64,000 nucleotides of DNA from Diphasiastrum complanatum (taxonomy: Eukaryota > Streptophyta > Lycopodiopsida > Lycopodiales > Lycopodiaceae): positions 44,829,835 through 44,893,834 of the forward strand of contig CM055104.1 of NCBI GenBank assembly GCA_029204225.1, given 5' to 3'. Below, one piece after another: positions 33,131 through 44,083 of this stretch. Positions within the stretch are counted from its first letter, which is position 1. The number at the start of each line of letters is the position of its first letter. The translations under genes and the position numbers were made by a program. Below the pieces are notes generated by a model. It was not told where the DNA came from. It did no database searches and saw only the letters and a list, made by a program, of their open reading frames with translations.

Positions 33131-33826
33131 GGGCTACTAGTGGATACAGCCCTAGGAGAGAAGAAATCTGATTTTGTTTTACCCTAGACATCAGGGTAGT
33201 ATCAAATCAGTGCGCAGTTATCCTAACAGTGATGAGAAGAGAGTAACAAGTCCCACAGAGGTGCGATATGTATGGATGTATCGATCTTGTGTGAGTGTCT
33301 ACAAAGAAAACAACGAGAGAGAGAGAGAGAGGCAACTGAGCACAGAAGCGATATGTGCACACGTAGAAGGACGAGGCGATGAGGGAGGAAACAGGGCGCG
33401 TAGAGAAGCGATATGGCATGAAAATCGCATGAAAAAAAGTGAAAATGACTCCGAGCTCGCGAATATGTGTACCCGATTTTTGCACATTTGGTCACACGTG
33501 TGACCAAAGTGACCCAATCAATGATCGCCACGTGGAGGTCACACGTGTGTTAAAAGTGAACCAATCAGACGTCGACACATGTCGTAGTCCAACAAATCAT
33601 CACGCGACACATGGCAATTGTAGGACTTCGCATGTGTGACAGATTTGAGCCAATCATAGTATGACACATGGACCGTTGACCGTTGACTCACACATGTGAG
33701 ACGACTATAAAGGGCACGATCCTCGAAAAACTATTTTTTTTTACTTTCTCGGGTGTCGCTCATATCGGTTCTCTACGTGCGTATTTTCTAACTATTTTTG
33801 TCACATATCACTTCTATGTGCCCCTT
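33131..33826 (+). mobile_element. LTR-like segment with TATA box and palindromes
   Basis: Interrupts the Copia RT frame at 33826. GACTATAAAGGGCACGATCC at 33704-33723 looks like an LTR promoter. The U3-like part (33480-33700) has repeated GACACATG/CACACGTGTG motifs including a 22-bp palindrome. A minus-strand relative of the TATA-proximal part lies at 25895-26160. No primer-binding site or second LTR was found, so it may be a solo or partial LTR; the left edge is only bounded by Ulp1-like copy 2. Confidence 0.5.
33487..33508. promoter_or_regulatory. 22-bp perfect palindrome with CACACGTGTG core
   Basis: Arms TTTGGTCACAC and GTGTGACCAAA. The ACGT core is the type bound by plant bZIP and bHLH factors (G-box/E-box family), so a regulatory role in the LTR is plausible but inferred. 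Confidence 0.5.
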
Positions 33827-35460
33827 TCAGTATAATCGACGTTGTATACTTGAGAAAATCCTCTGGCAACAAGTCGAGCTTTTATTCTGTCGATGCTTCC
33901 GTCTGCTTTGTACTTGATTTTGAAAATCCATTTGCAATTTATGCTAGCAGGTAATTCGACAATCATCCATGTCTGCTTCTTGATAAGAGATGAATACTCT
34001 TTATCCATAGCTTTTTTCCAGAGATCAGAATCTGGCGGACTGAGTGTCTCTTCGATAGTCATCGGCTCGTGAACAAGATAGGCTGCAAACTCGTCGATAT
34101 ACTTGATAGGTGGTCTGCTAGCTCTTGATGATCTTCTGGAAAATAGAGGAAGTTGATCATTTTTAGCATACTGTAGTTGTTGAACTGCAACATCATCATC
34201 TTCTAATTCATCGTTGATATGTTGTTCGTCGAAAGTAGATGAGCTTGGATCTTCAATGGGAATAGTCGACTGAGGAACTGGGAAGTTTAATATGTTAGGA
34301 GAACCTGACCGGTCGAGTACATGGGCACTGCCTTTTTCTTTGAGGTTGATAAACTGATCTTCGATGAAGATGATATCCCGGCTAGTAAATATCTTCGACT
34401 CGATGGGACCAAACAGCTTATAAGCTTGATCTGAAGTAGTGTGGCTGATGAAAATACATTTGATACTCTGGAAGTCGAGCTTCTTTCTGAGATCATGAGG
34501 AATTTGTGCATAAGCAATACATCCAAAAACTCGTAAGTTTGATAGAGAAGGTTTGATACCTGTCCAAACTTTGAATGGTATTTTGTCTGAGAAACCTTTA
34601 GTAGGATATCTGTTCTAAATATAGGTTGTTGTTGAAACAACTTCAGCCCAGAAGGACTTCAAAAGTGTTGCATGTAATAACATGCACTTTGTCGATTCAA
34701 CTAAGATTCTATTCTTTCTCTTAGCAAGACCACTTGACTAAGGCAAATAGGAGGTAATGTATTATTGTTCAATGCCATTGTTAAGGCAGTACTCCTTGAA
34801 TTCGGTGGAGATGTATTCTCCTCCATTATCTGACCTCAGTGCTTTGATTCGTTTGCCAGTTTGATTTTCTGCGTGCTTTTTGAATTGTCCAAACTTGATG
34901 AAAGCCTCTGATTTCTGCTTAATGAAGTAAACAGTTGTTCTTCTGGAGAATTTGTCAATAAAGGTAATGAAGTACTTTGCATCTAGCAATGAAGAAGTTT
35001 GCATAGGTCCACATATATCTATTTGAACAACATCTAACAGACCTTTTGTTGCATGCCTATGACTCGATCTAAAAGGAATCCTAGTTTGCATAGGTCCACA
35101 TATATCTATATGAACAACATCTAACAGACCTTTTGTTGCATGCCTATGACTCGATCTAAAAGGAATCCTAGTTTGCTTTCCAAGGATGCAGCTATGGCAG
35201 ATAGGGAGATCGACTTTACCATAAGGATAGTAGAGATCAAGTACTAGGGATTGTCTGGACATGTTCGAAACAGATGCATAATTCAAGTGTCCTAAGCGAT
35301 GATGTCATAGAAATGCTTTATCGACAAGAACAGAGGTTTTCAAGGCTTGACTAGAATCATAATAACAATGTGCCAATCTATATGTATCCATGCCTCTTGC
35401 CGAGTGCAAGGATCTTATTAATCTTGTCGCAAAGAATTGCAGAAATGTATACATTTCGAG
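33827..35460 (-). pseudogene. Copia preintegrase-integrase-RT fragment (minus)
   Basis: From 35330 down: preintegrase HLNYASVSNMSRQSL and ICHSCILGKQTRIPFRSS, integrase core HIDICGPMQT, YFITFIDKFSRRTTVYFIKQ and ALRSDNGGEYISTEF, then LAKRKNRILVEST, where the usual AERKNR has Lys in place of the catalytic Glu. The core's C-terminal region (34640-34287) and the RT start WKKAMDKEYSSLIKKQTW and WIFKIKYKADGSIDRIKARL (34062-33827) follow. RT is cut at VDYTE by the LTR-like insertion. Integrase carries an in-frame duplication. Confidence 0.9.
34997..35170. repeat. 87-bp in-frame tandem duplication inside integrase
   Basis: Units 34997-35083 and 35084-35170 differ by a few bases. Each encodes 29 residues from QTRIPFRSSHRHATKGLL to IDICGP, so the segment around the first catalytic Asp (DICGP) is present twice without breaking the frame. 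Confidence 0.95.
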
Positions 35461-35950
35461 ACAAACCTGAACGCAATAAAAGATAGTATTGATTCAATAT
35501 GAAACAAAACAGAAGTAAATGAGTACAACAAGTTTGTGGATCAAAGCCGCGCACTTTAAGCTATTTCTGAGTGACTAAATAAAAGTATGAATTAAATGCA
35601 ACTATTGATAAGCAGTAAGTGCAATAGCAATCTCTGATCAACTCTAAAGAACTAAGCAAGAATTCTCAAGAGTGTTCAAGCTTGCAGGCTTGAGAGAGAG
35701 CTAACTATTCAATACTTGATCTGATAGTTCTGATCATGTTGATGTAGGAATTTGAATAACTATTTATACTAAGCAATTAGATCGTCAAATACGGCTGCCA
35801 GAGTTGGCTGGAGTCTGTTGGCATTCATCCAGTTCTTCTCAGAAGTTGCTTGCTGATAAGTGGTGACATTTGGCCGTAAACAGTATGTCTGCATAAATGA
35901 ACATAATAGTCACTCTGTAGAAATGAACGTAAACTGTCATAAGAAAAAAC
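35461..35950. other. No supported gene; upstream part of the Copia element lost
   Basis: The gag and protease of the element should lie here but are absent. Sequence with AAGAG and CTTGAGAGAG short repeats, unassigned. Confidence 0.3.
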
Positions 35951-36245
35951 AATAGTGTCGGCTTTTTGCGAGAAATGCGACAGTGTCACAAAATCTCATT
36001 TTCTTGATATTTGGGATAGCCCCACACTTTGCCAAAGTCATTTTTTAAAAAATTTGAGGCACTTTAAAAAATGCGAAAAATGTGACTCTGCATTTTTACT
36101 CGTAATTCTTGATAGGCGAAAAATGCAAAAAATGCGACACTGCATTTTTACTCACAATTTTTGACAGTGTCGCTTTAAGAGAAAATTGATTGTAGCAAAA
36201 AAGCGACAGTGTCAAGTTTTGTAGTGAGAGAAAATTCCCAACACT
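35951..36245. repeat. GCGACAGTGTC / TGCGACACTGC repeat cluster with hairpin
   Basis: Motifs of the type GCGACA(G/C)TG appear five or more times, alternating with AAAAATGCGA and GCATTTTTACTC (36088 and 36141). At 36161-36176 and 36200-36215 TTGACAGTGTCGCTTT faces AAAGCGACAGTGTCAA, an inverted repeat with a single internal mismatch and a 23-base loop. It could be a MITE remnant or a short foldback. Confidence 0.55.
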
Positions 36246-38423
36246 GTTGTCAAACTCCGTGTATTTCTTCAGATTGTGTAAAAACACTTGTAATTCTGCA
36301 GACTGTGTAAAACATGGGAGAATCCGCAGAACTAGATAAACAGTTGGATGAAAATAAAAAACCGATTAGTCGATTAGTAGGAAGGAAAATAATCCAACAT
36401 GGTCAAAGTGAAATTTTTTGTTTTTGTCATGTGACCTCTTAAATGGTTGCATGGGGTCATTTAGATTCATGATCAAAAGCATTTATGTTATATTCATGAC
36501 CTTAGTGATATGTGACCTATATGATATATCTTTTTAATTGTTGTTGTGTGACCTATATAGCCTTATATGAAATCATAGTAATTAGTTGAAACATCATTTA
36601 GCATTGTAATAAAGATGTTGATCAATGGTATGCTAGTATATGATCGATTGACATTGTCCAATTGTTCGCTTGTTTGATTCGATTTGCTATTGTTCAATTC
36701 GATTATTCACTCGATCAAATCACGAGCTATCTTGATCATGGGTAGTCATACAATATTGTGGAAGGTGCATGATTGATTTGTGAGATGTCGATCTTGCAAG
36801 CAAGACACCTAATAGAAACAAGATACATCTAAGCTTCTACGACAGTTTGGTTAAGGATTAATTAATTAGAAGTGAAGCTATCTAAGCAATTGTCTAGACA
36901 TTGTCTAAGACTTTGATTGTCAATAGCATTATCTATGGAACTATCTAAGTGGCTACAACAGTGTCTAAAATAGTCTGTCTAAGGAACTTGTTGATCGCTT
37001 GGAAGTGAGATAGTCATATGAATGAGAATGGACCTGGACTTTTCTCGTACAATTGTATAGCTAAATGACTGGAATTGAATGAGGAACATCATCTTGCATA
37101 CAAAGCAACCATAAATAGAAAGGGTGAATGCATATTTCAAGGGAGACCAATCTGATTTCACAACCATCTTAATTACCCACCCTTGAATCACACTCAAATA
37201 ACTTAGGCAAACGATTAAGGACCCTGAAGAGACTAATTGTAGAGAGCGGGGTGGAACACCCATGCAACATACCGCTACCTTTGGTAATGAGAATATCTTT
37301 CTAGCTCATTATGAAAATGCCAACAATGATAGAATTGTGACCATAGGAACCATCCACGTAATTGTGGCCATGTAATGACACACATAATTGTCGAATCCGA
37401 ACTCCCAAAGTATATTGCAAGGTTGCAACTGACCTTGTCACAAATAACATATTGAAATTAAGAGTTAATCTGAATCTAGACATTGAGATGCCTAACATTT
37501 GTCAGGATGAACCTCATTTTGATTGCTCGTCATGAGATACTATTGCACAATAGGCCAATCCAAAGAGATTTATCACTAACTAGCTCGATTCGAGTATTAA
37601 TTAATCAGTGGTTGAGTGGGCAATCAATCAATTGAGTATATGACTGATTGTTTGATTTTTATTATTCCATCTTGAAAGAAAGACTGAGTGAAATCATCAC
37701 TCATCTTGGACAAGAGTTCAAACTGAAAGCTTCGAACATTGACTGCTATGTGGTCTTTAAATTAGTTGAGATAGGCCTGCGCACACTATCTACATGGATG
37801 AAATAAAACTGACAAGATTGTCAAAAAGTATGGCTTACAGTACTAGCATATTCGAATTGCAAGTTTATGATACTTAATGGCAATTTAGGATAGGACGAAT
37901 ATTATACTAAATTAGCTCAAATTGAAATAATGGATTCTCGGTCGAGTGATTTTGGTGGTCTTGAAAAAAGAAGACAAATATTATGTTAAATTTCAAGTTG
38001 ATATAGCTAATCTGATTACTACAAGAGGCCATATGGACCATATCATCTTTAGGGCATCTTTATGTGTTGCCCCACCCAAGCAATTTTCTTGATAGCAATG
38101 TTACTAGAATATTAGATTTTCATTAAGAATAACTAGAATATACATGGATCAGATGTTGGCATGTCTTTAACAAATTGTATTGTATTTGCTCAATACATAC
38201 GATCTCATAATGATTACTTATAATGTGGTATAGAGTAGCTGGCTATAGTGTGTATATGTCATCGATGATGTCACCATTATAAGATAGCGATTCATCTCAT
38301 GATCGCAACATCAAATATATATTGTTATTGACATTGACATCAATTGTACTTTATTTATTACTTGAATATGATTGTATAATTTCTCTTGCAAATTTATTCT
38401 TACAATGACATTTAATTGGAATT
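36246..38423. other. No supported gene
   Basis: AT-rich with loosely repeated GTGACCTATATGAT-type (36510-36560) and TCGATT-type (36640-36720) words. Short open frames show no domain. Confidence 0.35.
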
Positions 38424-38600
38424 ATGAATTCTAGGGAAATTATTGTACCTCCACGTGATTTAGAGAAAGAAAAAAGAATTGAGATCTATCATAGAAAAAA
38501 GGAGCAAGCAAGACTGAAATACAATGAACAACTATTGACTGGTTCATCTTCAAGCTCTTCCATCAATCGACGTAAACCACCTATTGATCCATCACATGTA
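38424..38600 (+). other. Possible first exon of an unknown gene
   Basis: ATG followed by a strongly charged, protein-like sequence (PPRDLEKEKRIEIYHRKKEQ, then ARLKYNEQLLTGSSSSSS and NRRKPPIDPS) that ends at a GTATGT donor-like site near 38599. No downstream exon was identified and no family is recognised. The coding quality drops sharply after the donor, which is the main support. Confidence 0.3.
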
Positions 38601-41600
38601 TGTATATTGATTCATGTCATAATTTTTTTATTTGTAATAGTGGTGTACTCCGATTTGGTTGAGGATAGTGATATAGTATATTGCTCTTTGGAAAGCCAAG
38701 ACCACTCCATCACAATTGAAGGTTGCAAATGCACGAAATGTACAAAGACTATTCTGTCAATTTTAGTCACATGTTAGAGTTTGTCACATGGTAGAATTTG
38801 TCAATTTTCACATGAATGACACTGAAATAATTTGTGCTACAATATAGCTTATCATTGGCAATTGGATTATTGGACCAGTTTCAACCTGGATATATGATGA
38901 GAGGATACCAGGAACATGCACACAATGCAAAGGCCTTAGGATTTGGACAAGGAGGATTGTCAGCGATCATATTTGGTCCAATGGAGTGCACACATAGGAT
39001 CCAAGAGTACAAGAGGTAAACTCTTTAAAGTGTTTTTTGGAAATGCTTTAATCTTTGACCCTTATGGCACTTCAAGCATAGTTTGGCCAATCCACGCCAA
39101 AATCAAATTCTCCTTTCCGGGTCTGGTCGTCGGAGGTTAGGTCGACTGTCAGTTGTCGGAGCTGGCGTAATGATCAACGCATGGATAATCCATGCGATTT
39201 GAATTTCACGGTCTCCAGTGATTTATGAATAGTTGTTGCCAGAAATGATAGTTGCGTGGAACATCCACGCGTATATCCACGTGAAATTTTTTTTGGCCAC
39301 CATGTCTATATGCAAGTCTTGACATAGTTTAAAAATGTAGGTCTTTGGATTCCTACTCAAGAATTACTAAAAAGAAATGTAGCTGTTAGTTGTCTGTTTA
39401 AGAACTAGGATAAAATTGCAAAATGTTGGTTGTCTATTCAAGAACATGTGTAAATCTCTAGACTATCAAACAATTCAAAAAGAAAAATTTATGGTAAGCT
39501 ATAGGCTATTGCACTTTTTGTACCTGTACAAGATGGGAATATAAAATTTTGGAGTGAAAAGTGATGTATTTTTTTAGAGAGATGGTGAACAAAAGGATTT
39601 GAATTTGTCATAGTTTGAAATGCTTATTTCTATTTATCATGCCACGTTTTTCTTACATTGTCATTTTTCTTGTAATGGGCACCAGTAACTTAATGTCTTT
39701 AAGTTCATTTTAGTCAAAAGAGATATCACTCTTAAGATATTGAGCTATGTTCTAGAAATGTTCCTAAAACATCCTTTACCTTAGTGATGTATTATGAATT
39801 TATTAAGTTGAGTAAAAAGAAATTGATCCAATATGTAAATCTATATAGGCGACAATTCCTCTACAACCATACTGCACAATTGGTCTATTAGGATGATAAC
39901 GAGGTATAAATGTCACAAATTGATTGACCATATAAAGTGTACACAAACTTTGCTATACTATGAAAAAGATACAATTTTAATCACGTATTGAAATGCTTGT
40001 GATGATGACATTTGTTGAGTATGCGATTTGATGTCTGAATTAAGCTCTTCTATAGAAACACTCAAATAGCCTTTTTGTGAGTCAGACTTTCGTGACTTTT
40101 GCTTGATGGAAAGCTCCTATTGCTTGCCAATGTAATTTCTCCATACCCTGTGAGAACCGTCGACTAAAACTTCCATATTTCTTAGCAAAGATTGTTGTTG
40201 AGGTAGTAGGATATGTTGCAACCAATTTTTAGTTTCATCATTATCAAAGAAATGCATATCGATTATATGAATCAAGTATATGATTATAATATTATTGTAG
40301 AAAATGGTGTAATAAGACATCAATCGCAAAACATGAAATTGAAATACATACCATATAGTGGGTAGCATGGTCTTTTTCCCAACAATATGCTACAAATTTG
40401 ACAAACCATCGGCAATACATTTGTGAGTCGTAATATTATTTTCAAACAAGTTCTCTTTTCATATACCAAAATGTCTAAATTCTTTTTGCACTATTTCATT
40501 GTTGTTCTTGTATTGCCCTTGTTTTAAAAGTCTAGTATTGGTACAATGATATATTTCCAAATGTATGATAATTCTGTAGAGGGTTTTTTATGTGAATGGA
40601 CAAGAGATTTCTAGCCTTTGCAACACTTAGGGATAGCTTGTTTGGAACATTCCCTAGTTTGCTTGATAGTTACATTTCTCTATTTTCACATTTTCTTGTG
40701 CATACTTGCTTTTCGAAAGTATTTTAGTCTTTTGTTATTGCTATTTTGGAGTTTGCTTTGGATTTTGTTTTCCAAGAGAATATGGTATGAAAGCAAGTCA
40801 ACTTTTTTGCTATACGTAATTCAAAATGTGCATTATTTAAAAAATCAAGGTCGTCTCAACTTCTAGCCCAATAGGTATTCTTTTCACATTGAAGTCTTTA
40901 CAATTTTTCATATGATACAAACAAGGATGTTTGGCCCTAGCTTCATGAGAAACATTCATCTCAATGCTTTCAAATCATTTTGAAGATGACATTAAATTGG
41001 GAAGTGATGTAGTTTGGCACCAAAAGTTGTTTCCAACCATGTGTTCTACTAAAATGCAAGCATAACTTGTTGAATAAATCCACGATAGCAATGTGTGGTC
41101 TCCTTTCAAAACCTTGAACGAAAACCCATAATAAGATTGCACAACATTTCTCAAACCTTCAAAAGCACATCTTGTCATTGAAATTTAATGCTCAAACATT
41201 AAATGAACGATAATAGAAAATCACATCATACTCTGAATGTTTTCCATTGACTTTGTGCTCAAATATTTTATAATATGGATCATGTAAGCAAAACTCTATT
41301 TTGATTTAGAAACAATGTTGAATATAGTATTTTGATTTCTATGCTTCACTTATAAGCATGTTCATCTTCTCATTAAAATCTAACATGGTTGGTTCAATTG
41401 GTTAGCTTTGGCACCCAAAGTTTCTGTCCTAGGTTAAAATTACCCCCCTTATAAAAATAAGTCCTTGCTTTTCTGACTTGAAAAGGTCCTTTTTATTTTC
41501 ACTTGTAGAAAAGCCTCTTGAACAATTATATATTATTGTCAACTTATGTATACACAATCAAAATGATAACCATATAAAAGCTCACAGACAACAGGGGAAT

Positions 41601-42110
41601 CAATGGCATTGTTTGAGGGTTAACTGAAAAGTGAGTGTTTTCTTAGACGTAGGCAACTCGATGCATATAATCCCATCCCACTTTCTCTCATTATAAATTT
41701 TGAGAGAGGTCATACTCTTCTACTTACCGAATTTTCTACAAAAAACAAACGTGATTTGGATATCAGAGTACCACAGTTTGTATAGAGAAGGTGATTTAAA
41801 TTTACGTGCAAACAGCATAAAGAAAATTCGAACATAAAAAGCCTGGAATTTGCAAAAAACTCGTACTACTTAAAATCCAAGAAATTACTGCATGCTATTA
41901 TTAGCAGGCCAGATGTGATGTTGGAACTGCATAAGATCTCTTTTTATGTTCAAAATGCTTCTGAACGAGCATATTTCTTCATTTCAACAATGAAAGGAAA
42001 TACTTGTAACACTAAACTAGCTGCATACTATAGAGCATGTAGACCATACCTTCAAGATCGTAGAAGAAACATCTAAATTCAAGTGATATTCACATTCAAT
42101 CAGAGGAAGA
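38601..42110. other. No supported gene
   Basis: AT-rich sequence with short open frames only. A minus-strand stretch at 40245-40118 (DNDETKNWLQHILLPQQQSL, then VLVDGSHRVWRNYIGKQ) reads somewhat protein-like but has no recognised domain or clear splice sites. CCACGCGTATATCCACGTG near 39268 is a short GC-rich inverted motif. Confidence 0.3.
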
Positions 42111-42491
42111 GACCACAGTAGCTGGGCTAAATGATATACTGTACAAGCTGCACCAAATAGGCCTGGCAGGTAAGAAAAGAATGTTACAGCTTCACCAACT
42201 TTGTGGGTTTTGTCTCACAAAAAAGCTGCTTCTGAAATTAAGTACCATATACATCTAGCTGCAGGGCCATATCATCAGAAACGAGACGAGAATGAGCTTT
42301 GATCCCAAATGCAGAACCTCTCAGTTGTAAATGTGACAGAGAGCAATTTCTAGCAAGCTGCCATATGTGAAAGGACAAAATCATCATTAATTTTTACAAT
42401 CATTCCAGTTGGCAGGCCTACCAGAAAAAGCTTCTGTGAAACCAGTTTTTTCAGGGTCGGTATTGGCTGTACGTACTGGAAAAGAATGTTG
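42111..42491 (-). other. Presumed 3' untranslated region of the lipase gene
   Basis: Directly downstream of the lipase stop on the minus strand. A further open frame continues past the stop in another phase and is meaningless. The polyadenylation site is not identified. Confidence 0.35.
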
Positions 42492-42636
42492 TTATCGTTG
42501 CTTGTACCAATTACGAGGACCTTCAGGAGCACCAAGCGCCGAAAGAAGACTATCTTCAGGGTCATGGGAGTGGTCTGTGCGAAGAACAGTCCCTAGGTAC
42601 TCCAAATGATCCGAAATGCTGTTTCCAATGACTGAT
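42492..42636 (-). CDS. Lipase last exon with active-site His (145 bp)
   Basis: Acceptor CACTGCAG; one base completes the Arg, then [20 protein letters not shown] and a 27-residue hydrophilic tail ending WYKQR before TAA at 42494-42492. SDHL holds the expected catalytic His. The tail after LGTVL differs from the usual short Cys-containing ending. Confidence 0.93.
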
Positions 42637-44019
42637 CTGCAGTGGATTCAGCCAGTTAACTTCTGTGTGCGAAGTCTACAAAAAAGTTGTAAATGGTAAC
42701 AATTTCCTACAAGAAACAAAATACTGCAGACAAGGAACATGTAAACAATGGATGCAAAACTTGAGAGTTTCCTGTCAAGAACATGATTTGCAAGTTGTAG
42801 ATAAAGACTGCATTATTCATACTTCAAACTTGTTTGCAATCTTCAAATTAGAGAATGCAAAGGACTTCCAAAGTTAGTAATATATGTTCTCTTGAAGCAG
42901 AATGACATATGTTCTCTTTAGTTTAAGTTGAGTTTATTGGTTTGACTTATGTATGCACAAAGCATGAGATAGCTTAAATACGAACATTCAGCAGCCCACT
43001 GTTTAAAATTGTTTTTCACAGCCTAAATCTCTAGATGGGTATCTTCGATATCAATCTGGAAATTGCACTTTCAGATACATCTCAGCTACTACTCTCTTCC
43101 AACACATTATAATATCAGAACTGCCATTGAAATCTTCACCATTTTTGCAAAATTTCCTTTCCTCTCTTGTTGAAAGCATCCAACACCCTATATATGCCTT
43201 CAGAATGCCAAGGGAGGCATGAACTCAAAGAGCAACACTTCATGACTTGCGACTTAATGCTTTAGGAATCAAAATTGTGCAACCTTCACTGGATTTCCGG
43301 ATTTCTATGTTAAAATGCATAGACGTTCGTCCATTATACTGATTTCCAGTTCTTCATCACATGAACTTCAGATAGCAAACCAGCATCAGAAAAGTCGAAA
43401 ACACATTCTCAGCTATGATTCATGAAGAGTATAGAGCATCCCCTGAAAAGTCAAATGACAAAGTTGGCTGACAAAGGCAAGAGGAAACAGAAATATTTGA
43501 CTCTGCTGCTTACATAATATCGTTTTTCACTTTTCAAAAACAAAGCCTGTTTACCATGTTCGCACAATAGATTTTCGGTCTTACGCTCTTCCTAGCTTTT
43601 CCTAGCTTCTGCATTTTTATGAAAGTTAACATAGTGTATATGTGGGCCTTTTTCTCTCGAAAATACAAAAATCAGAAATCTCACCTACACTTTCTATAAT
43701 AAAGAAAATGTTTCAGAGAATTCAAGAGAAAAGACCTTATTGCCTTCTGATTGTCTGTGACTTTATCCATATAAGGTAAGAAGGTAAGAAATGCCAATGA
43801 CAATACGTTGTTAAAATCGCTTGATGAGCATTGAATGACATACCTGCTACAATCAGGATCTTCACCAGTCCCATCACATATTTTCTGAGTCTCATAATTC
43901 AATATCCCAAATGCGATTTTATAAATCCACACCTGTCAACCACAATATTATGGTTAAGAGGTAAACAGAGGTATGGGAAAATTAATGGCATACACATACA
44001 ACATCAAGCATAAATATGA

Positions 44020-44083
<64 letters not shown>

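Noticed and set aside
33207-33531. Several overlapping minus-strand frames of 70-100 codons
   Set aside because: They lie in LTR-like promoter DNA, overlap in three phases and show no protein-like conservation.
42350-42565. 71-codon minus-strand frame extending beyond the lipase stop
   Set aside because: It overlaps the last lipase exon in another phase; the phase set by the upstream exons ends at TAA at 42492-42494.
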